The notes under the pieces are model-generated. The model was not told the DNA's origin. It saw only the letters and a program-made list of their open reading frames with translations, and searched no databases. From NCBI GenBank assembly GCA_964535575.1, contig CAZHTC010000001.1:434001-498000 (forward strand): a DNA stretch of 64,000 bases, in the 5' to 3' direction. This document shows, piece by piece, positions 58,397-64,000 of the stretch. The position numbers and the translations under genes are program-made. The stretch's first letter is position 1. Every line of letters starts with the position of its first letter. This stretch comes from JAGPCK01 sp964535575 (GTDB lineage Bacteria; Bacteroidota; Bacteroidia; UKL13-3).

Positions 58397-61236
58397 TGCG
58401 CCTCGAGCCAGTTTAAGCCTGTTCCCACCTCAGCAATTACGGGTACCTCACCCAAGCTCATGGCATTTTGCATGCATTCAATTACTATAGAGCGTATCAA
58501 CTCTATTTCATCTTTATGAGCATCAAAAACCAATTCGTCATGCACCTGCAAAATCATTTTCGATTTAAAATGCTGCTTCTTCAACTCACCCTGCAATTTT
58601 ATCATGGCCAGTTTAATCATGTCGGCAGCGGTTCCCTGTATAGGCATATTAATGGCATTTCGTTCAGCATATCCGCGCACCACGGCATTACCCGAGTTAA
58701 TATCACGCAGCCATCGCTTGCGTCCCATTAATGTTTGTACGTAGCCATGCTCCCGTGCAAAATTCATCATGTCGTCCATGTACTGTTGCACATTGGCAAA
58801 TTGCTTTTTATAATTCTCAATAATCTCTTTGGCTTCAGTGCGGGAAATGCCCAGATTTTCGGCCAAACCAAAAGCCCCCTGTCCGTAAATGATACCGAAA
58901 TTTACACTTTTGGCCTTGTATCGCATTTCTTTGGTCACGTCTTCTTCGGCAACTCCGTACACTTTTGCCGCAGTGGCAGTATGAATATCCTTATGTTGCT
59001 TAAATGCCTCCACCATATTGGGGTCTTTGCTTATAGCTGCCACAATGCGCAATTCTATCTGCGAATAATCGGCACTCATTAGTACAAATTCGTTACTGCG
59101 CGGAACAAATGCTTTACGAATTTCTCTACCCCGCTCGGTGCGTATAGGTATATTTTGCAGGTTGGGATTGTTTGAACTCAATCGTCCGGTTACAGCCACA
59201 GCCTGATTAAAAGAAGTATGTACCCGCCCGGTACGGGGATTAATCATTTGCGGAAGGGCATCTACGTAAGTTGATTTTAGCTTGGTGAGCTCACGAAAAG
59301 CAAGAATATCATCTACAATTTTATGCTGATGACTCAGCTTGAGCAACACTTCTTCTCCAGTAGCATACTGACCTGTTTTTGTTTTTTTAGCTTTAGGGTC
59401 GAGTTTTAAATGTTCAAACAACACATCGCCTAATTGTTTGGGTGACGCCAGATTAAATTTTAAACCTGCCTGCTCATAAACCCGCTGCTCACTTTCTTTT
59501 GCTTCTTTGTCGAGCTGAACGGAGTACTCATTTAAAAAATCGGTATCAACTTTAACTCCCTCGTATTCCATATCGGTAAGCACTTTTACCAATGGATTTT
59601 CAATTTCATTAAATACACGCTCAACTTCTTTTGCTTTTACAATAGGTTCAAAAACGTGTTTTAACTGCAGGGTAATGTCGGCATCTTCGGCTGCGTAGTC
59701 TTTTATTTTTTCCAACTCTACATCGCGCATGGTGCCCTGATTTTTTCCCTTCTTGCCAATGAGTTCGTCAATATGTACCGGTTCATAACCCAGGTACTGG
59801 GCACTCAATAAATCCATACTTCTCCTTCCTTCCGGCTCTATTACGTAATGAGCAAGCATGGTATCAAACAACTTTCCTTTTAATTCAATCCCGTACCACT
59901 TAAGCACTAATAAATCGTACTTAATGTTCTGACCAATCCATAACACATTTTCGCGCGCAAATAAGGATGCAAATTTTTGCAGCAGTTGTCTGGCTTCATC
60001 CTGATTTGCACTTACAGGTATGTAATAAGCTTCGTTTGTTTTAACTGAAAAACTCAGCCCCACCAGTTCAACATTATTGGCATCAATTCCGGTGGTTTCG
60101 GTATCGAAACAAATTTCAGAAGCCAGCATCAGTTGCTCCATAAGCGCTGCTAACTCCTCATCGGTCTGAACAGCCTGATACGTATGCAGGGTGTTTGTTA
60201 TATTTTTTTCTGCTTTCAATCCGGCATCATTCTCCTCTGTTTGTGCCTCCCGAATTGCTTTGGATGATGCTGGTTTTTGCACCGCGGCTCCGAATAAATC
60301 AGTTTGACCCGATGGGTTCGCGGGCGTTTCTCCTCCTTCATATACACTGAAAGATTCTCCCAATATTCGTTTGCCAAGTGTTTTAAATTCCAGCTCGGCA
60401 AACACTTCTTCCAGCACCTCTTTGTTGTATTCTTTTATCCTGAAACTTTCTTCGTGAAAATCAACCGGCACATTGGTAATAATGGTTGCCAGTTTTTTCG
60501 ATAAGACGGCCAGGTCTTTACCGGCTCTTACTTTTTCTCCAAGTGCCCCCTTTATTTTTTCTGCATTTTCCAGTACCGCTTCAAGCGTTCCGTATTCGGC
60601 CAGTAACTTAGCTGCAGTTTTTTCACCTACTCCCGGAATTCCCGGAATATTATCTACCGCATCGCCCATTAATCCCAGAATATCTATTACCTGATTCACT
60701 TCTTTGATATTCCACTTGGCACATACCTCTTTTGGCCCCAGTATTTCTTCCTTATTTCCGAATGCCGGTGGTTTATAAATAAAAATTTTATCGCTTACCA
60801 GTTGCCCGTAATCTTTATCGGGAGTAACCATGTACACTTCATATCCCTGTTCGGCCGCCTGTTTGGCTAAGGTACCAATCACATCATCCGCTTCAAACCC
60901 GTCCATTTCCATTACCGGAAGGTTAAACCCCTCAATGATACGTTTGATATCGGGCAACGAAGCCAGTAAATCTTCAGGTGCTTCTTCGCGGTTTGCCTTG
61001 TAATCGGCAAAGTCGGTATGACGCTCGGTGGGAGCGTGGGTATCAAAGGCCACTGCCAGATGCGAGGGTTTTTCTTTATTAATCAATTCAACTAACGTAT
61101 TGGTGAAACCAAACTGGGCATTGGTATTTCTACCCTTAGAGGTGAGGCGCGGATTACGTATCAATGCATAATAGGCTCTGTACACCAGTGCCATTGCATC
61201 GAGCAGAAACAGTCGTTTGTCGGGAGTAGTATTCAT
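58393..61236 (-). CDS. polA: DNA polymerase I
   Basis: About 947 residues from the ATG at 61236 (NTTPDKRLFLLDAMALVYRAYYAL); the reading to 61302 adds a segment without family character. The 5'-3' exonuclease is at residues 1-290 (DGFEADDVIGTLAK, then VTPDKDYGQLV). The 3'-5' exonuclease follows (EICFDTETTGIDA, with the DTE residues present, so proofreading is likely). The polymerase domain ends with ADYSQIELRI, KSVNFGIIYGQGAFGL and QVHDELVFD. It fills gaps in repair and Okazaki processing. The stop TTAG overlaps the convergent MBL gene's stop by 4 bp. Confidence 0.98.
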   Translation of the reverse strand: MNTTPDKRLFLLDAMALVYRAYYALIRNPRLTSKGRNTNAQFGFTNTLVELINKEKPSHLAVAFDTHAPTERHTDFADYKANREEAPEDLLASLPDIKRIIEGFNLPVMEMDGFEADDVIGTLAKQAAEQGYEVYMVTPDKDYGQLVSDKIFIYKPPAFGNKEEILGPKEVCAKWNIKEVNQVIDILGLMGDAVDNIPGIPGVGEKTAAKLLAEYGTLEAVLENAEKIKGALGEKVRAGKDLAVLSKKLATIITNVPVDFHEESFRIKEYNKEVLEEVFAELEFKTLGKRILGESFSVYEGGETPANPSGQTDLFGAAVQKPASSKAIREAQTEENDAGLKAEKNITNTLHTYQAVQTDEELAALMEQLMLASEICFDTETTGIDANNVELVGLSFSVKTNEAYYIPVSANQDEARQLLQKFASLFARENVLWIGQNIKYDLLVLKWYGIELKGKLFDTMLAHYVIEPEGRRSMDLLSAQYLGYEPVHIDELIGKKGKNQGTMRDVELEKIKDYAAEDADITLQLKHVFEPIVKAKEVERVFNEIENPLVKVLTDMEYEGVKVDTDFLNEYSVQLDKEAKESEQRVYEQAGLKFNLASPKQLGDVLFEHLKLDPKAKKTKTGQYATGEEVLLKLSHQHKIVDDILAFRELTKLKSTYVDALPQMINPRTGRVHTSFNQAVAVTGRLSSNNPNLQNIPIRTERGREIRKAFVPRSNEFVLMSADYSQIELRIVAAISKDPNMVEAFKQHKDIHTATAAKVYGVAEEDVTKEMRYKAKSVNFGIIYGQGAFGLAENLGISRTEAKEIIENYKKQFANVQQYMDDMMNFAREHGYVQTLMGRKRWLRDINSGNAVVRGYAERNAINMPIQGTAADMIKLAMIKLQGELKKQHFKSKMILQVHDELVFDAHKDEIELIRSIVIECMQNAMSLGEVPVIAEVGTGLNWLEAH

Positions 61237-61351
61237 TCGTGTAAAGTGTAGTAGAAGGGGTAAAATTAAGCCAATTTGAACAAAGATTGGTGTAAAATTC
61301 ATTTTTAGGCTTGGTATAAATGCTTTAATTTGAAACTTTATTCAGCCACCC

Positions 61352-62203
61352 ATGAGTTTACTAAAGAACCTCTACCGTTTTCTTTCGCCAAAATACCAGA
61401 ATGCGTTTCTGGATTATCCGGTAAAATTAACCCCGCGATACGGACACGGCTTACCACCCCAGCCCCAACTGTATGCATTGATTAATGAAAACAGAAAAAT
61501 ATACGAAGGCTATTTGAATCGGTTTCTGGCTTACAAAGAAAACTATCTCTCCATAAAACAGGCCGACCAGCAACCTGACGAATACGAACCATTTTGGAAC
61601 AATAACTTTTTACCCGGACTCGATATAGTGAGCATCTATGGTTTTTTGGCCGAATTAAAACCAAAAAAGTACATTGAGGTAGGCTCGGGTAATTCAACCA
61701 AAGTGGCTTATAAAGCCATTAAAGAACAAAAGCTCCATACAAAAATCATTTCGATTGATCCGTTTCCGAGGGCTACCATTGATAAACTAAGCGATGAAAT
61801 TATTCGCAAGCCCTTTGAAGAAATTGATTTAGCCGTAATAGATACGCTTGGAGAAAATGACATTTTGTTTATTGATAACTCGCACCGAAGTTTACCCAAT
61901 TCTGATGCTACGGTATTTTTTCTGGAAGTACTGCCCCGCCTTAAAAAAGGCGTTGTAGTACATATTCATGATATTTACCTGCCGTATGATTACCCGCAGG
62001 ATATGTGCGACCGGCTTTACAATGAACAATACCTGCTGGCCTGTTTTATCCTTGCCAATCATTCAACATACAAAACCATTTTCCCTAATTATTTCATAAG
62101 CCAGGACAAGGACCTCTCAAAAATATTTGCAGAAGTATGGAATAATCCTCATCTTAGTGGAGTTGAAACTCATGGGGGTTCCTATTGGTTGCAAATACAA
62201 TAA
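61352..62203 (+). CDS. Class I SAM-dependent methyltransferase
   Basis: A 283-residue cytoplasmic protein. The SAM-binding core starts with KPKKYIEVGSGNSTKVA (motif I), followed by the ISIDPFPRA loop and a DILFIDNSHRS motif with a conserved D. It ends with a HDIYLPYDYP region that suggests a metal- or substrate-binding His-Asp. The overall shape is that of the FkbM/Methyltransf_24 class, but the target is not identifiable. The N-terminal 90 residues are helical and hold PRYGHGLPPQPQL. It begins 115 bp upstream of nothing known and ends 8 bp before the lipoprotein start at 62212. Confidence 0.85.
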   Translation: MSLLKNLYRFLSPKYQNAFLDYPVKLTPRYGHGLPPQPQLYALINENRKIYEGYLNRFLAYKENYLSIKQADQQPDEYEPFWNNNFLPGLDIVSIYGFLAELKPKKYIEVGSGNSTKVAYKAIKEQKLHTKIISIDPFPRATIDKLSDEIIRKPFEEIDLAVIDTLGENDILFIDNSHRSLPNSDATVFFLEVLPRLKKGVVVHIHDIYLPYDYPQDMCDRLYNEQYLLACFILANHSTYKTIFPNYFISQDKDLSKIFAEVWNNPHLSGVETHGGSYWLQIQ

Positions 62204-62211
62204 CTCACCTT

Positions 62212-62802
62212 ATGAAAAGAAAGTTATTCATTTTTATGGTATCGCTTGCGGTTATACTGGCTGCCTGCGATAAAACGATTAATGATTTTGTGAATCCCAC
62301 ACAGGGCGATGGGTACAAAACGTACACCATCAAAAAAGGACAACAATACTCCTTCACTGTAACAAGTAAGTTTGTTGATACCGAAATGAAGTTTAAAGTG
62401 ATTTTCGACAGTTCGGCCATATACACCACCGTTGATCCGGGCAACCAGATTGACATCAATAAACTTTATGGTTTTTCGGATTGCGGAAAGGACCACCACA
62501 CCGCCAGCGCCCGTTTTGGCTGGAGATGGTCAAACGATTCGCTTCGCCTTTTTGCCTATTGCTATAAAGATGCCGTGATGACATTTAAAGAACTCTCCAC
62601 CGTTGAAATTGGTAAAGAACATGATTGTGCCATTCGCATAGATGGTTCAAATTATATTTTTACCCTGAACGGCAAAGTAGATACCATGGAAAGAGGTTGT
62701 GATGTGACTACAGGAACCCGCACCCGGCTATTCCCATTTTTTGGAGGTGATGAACTTGCCCCGCACGATGTGGTTATCAAAATAAAAGAAACAAGTAAAT
62801 AG
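62212..62802 (+). CDS. Lipoprotein of unknown function
   Basis: About 196 residues from the ATG at 62212, which begins a signal peptide and lipobox (KRKLFIFMVSLAVILAAC, Cys18 or 19). The mature part is beta-rich with GYKTYTIKKGQQYSFTVTSKF, then DCGKDHHTASARFGWRWSN and CYKDAVMTFKELSTV. Four cysteines in the mature part could form disulphides. It follows the methyltransferase gene closely (8 bp) and converges with the aminotransferase gene 4 bp away. No family is recognised. Confidence 0.7.
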   Translation: MKRKLFIFMVSLAVILAACDKTINDFVNPTQGDGYKTYTIKKGQQYSFTVTSKFVDTEMKFKVIFDSSAIYTTVDPGNQIDINKLYGFSDCGKDHHTASARFGWRWSNDSLRLFAYCYKDAVMTFKELSTVEIGKEHDCAIRIDGSNYIFTLNGKVDTMERGCDVTTGTRTRLFPFFGGDELAPHDVVIKIKETSK

Positions 62803-62806
62803 CCAA

Positions 62807-64000
62807 TTACGCGTGTTTCTTTACCAGTTCCAACAGCTTGTTTAGTTCATCGCGGTTATTGTAAATATGGCTTGATACCCGCACACAGTTAATCCCGTTT
62901 TCGGGCACCATACGGATACGAATTTTATTCTCGGCCGCTATATTGTAGAATTTATCGTAGGCAATGTTTTTAAATTTAAACGCAATCACGGCCCCTCTCG
63001 ACTTTTGCTCGGTTGGTGTAAGCATTTCAATTTTATCACCCAGTTGCATTACCTCCTGCTGAAAATATCCCGCTAATGAAGTAATGCGTTCATGAATATT
63101 CTGAATGCCGATAGATTCTACAAATTCAATGGCTGCCACCACCCCGGCATACAAAGCCGAACTTTGCGTACCGTAATAAAACCGGTGAGCCGTGGGTGAA
63201 TAACCGCCCATTACCGGAGGATCTGTCATCATATTCCACTTGCCGTTATCGGCTTCTCCACCCGTAAAACACACCTTAAGCGTGTCGAGCATTTCTTTTT
63301 TCACATACAAAAATCCGGTTCCCTTTGGGCCCAGCATCCATTTGTGTGTGCAACTGGTATAAAAATCGGGGTCAATCTCTTTCAGGTTTAAATCAATCAT
63401 GCCCGGCCCGTGTGCGCCATCCAGAAACACAAACAGCCCTTTGCTTTTTCCCAGGGCTGTAATTTCTTTGGCCGGTAAAATTTGTCCCGTGGTGCAGGGT
63501 ATGTGCGGCACGGCAATCACCCTTGTTTTTTTATTGATGAGTGCCTCTACCCGCTTCAGTGTTTCATCAGCTGTAAAGGCAGGTGTAAAGGTACGTATCA
63601 CCAATCCGTCCTGCCTCGCACGGTTGAGCCATGGAAACGCATTGCCCACATGCTCGTGCGTGGTGAGAATAATTTCATCGCCTTTTTTCAACGGCAATCC
63701 CTGCGCTACAATATTGATTCCATCGGTTACATTATGTGTCAACGCAATTTCACCTTCATTCACTTTCAGAAATTTTTCGAGCCGCACGGCTGCCTGCGCC
63801 CATCCGCCATAATTGCCATTCACATCCACATCCATCATGGTGTTTTTTACGGCTTCAATCACCGGGTAGGGCGAAGGGCCCATGGTTCCGTTGTTGAGGT
63901 AAATTTTATCCTTTGCCAGCGGAAACTGATTACGCACCAGCTTCCAGTAAACTTCATCGTCTGAGGGAATATTTTTCCCGTTTGTTTTTACCTGATTGGA
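62807..64000 (-). CDS. Class-V aminotransferase family protein, N-terminus beyond right edge
   Basis: At least 397 residues; the frame stays open to position 64000, and the upstream residues (SDDEVYWKL, just before VRNQFPLAKDKIYLNNGTMGP) read as part of the same protein, so the true start lies outside the window and the GTG at 63937 is not the start. The PLP-dependent class-V fold shows HNVTDGINIV, VFLDGAHGPGMIDL and the Schiff-base Lys in CTHKWMLGPKGTGFLYV. The family includes cysteine desulfurases and isopenicillin-N-epimerase-like enzymes; this sequence resembles the latter, with no cysteine loop typical of IscS. The substrate is unknown. Converges with the lipoprotein gene. Confidence 0.88.
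   Translation of the reverse strand, partial: SNQVKTNGKNIPSDDEVYWKLVRNQFPLAKDKIYLNNGTMGPSPYPVIEAVKNTMMDVDVNGNYGGWAQAAVRLEKFLKVNEGEIALTHNVTDGINIVAQGLPLKKGDEIILTTHEHVGNAFPWLNRARQDGLVIRTFTPAFTADETLKRVEALINKKTRVIAVPHIPCTTGQILPAKEITALGKSKGLFVFLDGAHGPGMIDLNLKEIDPDFYTSCTHKWMLGPKGTGFLYVKKEMLDTLKVCFTGGEADNGKWNMMTDPPVMGGYSPTAHRFYYGTQSSALYAGVVAAIEFVESIGIQNIHERITSLAGYFQQEVMQLGDKIEMLTPTEQKSRGAVIAFKFKNIAYDKFYNIAAENKIRIRMVPENGINCVRVSSHIYNNRDELNKLLELVKKHA

Noticed and set aside
1..64000. CRISPR array, insertion sequence, integrase, phage or plasmid genes
   Set aside because: No regularly spaced repeats, transposase motifs or phage structural proteins were found anywhere in the window.

Overview
The window looks like chromosomal DNA of a member of the Bacteroidota. 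Four kinds of evidence point there. There are secreted proteins with C-terminal type IX secretion (T9SS) sorting domains and a gldA-gldF-gldG cluster. Many lipoproteins are present. Families largely confined to this phylum occur (DUF5777-like barrel, DUF6427-like membrane protein, DUF4340 next to GldG). Upstream regions carry the Bacteroidota promoter pattern TTG-N18-22-TAnnTTTG and lack obvious Shine-Dalgarno sequences. No phage, insertion sequence, integrase or CRISPR array was found, so this is mostly ordinary chromosome with a few accessory-looking stretches.

Layout. Positions 1-9503 (minus strand) hold a respiratory or electron-transfer cluster: a YceI-like lipoprotein, a small lipoprotein, a haem-binding lipoprotein with an ethylbenzene-dehydrogenase-type domain, two further c-type cytochromes, a DUF5777-like barrel, a Tat-exported multi-cluster ferredoxin, an NrfD/PsrC quinone-reactive membrane subunit, accessory proteins and a partial gene at the left edge. 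A Bacteroidota promoter and a perfect Crp/Fnr-type palindrome lie upstream. No molybdopterin catalytic subunit is in view. Positions 10045-14983 hold rimP-nusA-infB, with a terminator-like hairpin in the leader. Positions 15004-19765 (minus) hold LD-carboxypeptidase, a thioredoxin-like protein and two tandem paralogous YwqK/MORN-like secreted proteins. Positions 20047-30352 hold two large T9SS cargo proteins flanking metG. A tRNA-Arg(CCU) and a rearranged tRNA-like copy sit at 30456-30645.

Positions 30789-38228 (minus) hold a membrane acyltransferase, two small DUF proteins, the gldA-gldF-gldG-DUF4340 operon and a glycosyltransferase. At 38600-42696 a T9SS lipase-like/beta-helix protein is split by one apparent frameshift. 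Positions 44378-48254 hold an NlpC/P60 peptidase and a tetR-paaA-paaB-paaC-paaD operon for phenylacetyl-CoA epoxidation; a palindromic operator spans its predicted transcription start, and paaE is absent. Positions 48315-64000 hold housekeeping and envelope genes: a T9SS/PKD protein, an RsmI-like methyltransferase, a PpiD-like foldase, an alpha/beta hydrolase, HflX, a three-gene membrane/secreted cluster ending in a PqqB-like metallohydrolase, polA, a methyltransferase, a lipoprotein and a truncated class-V aminotransferase.

The parts fit together in three themes. The first is a periplasmic electron-transfer chain. The second is gliding/T9SS machinery with several cargo proteins. The third is core information processing (IF-2, NusA, MetRS, Pol I, HflX). 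All function calls come from reading the sequence; no database search was run.
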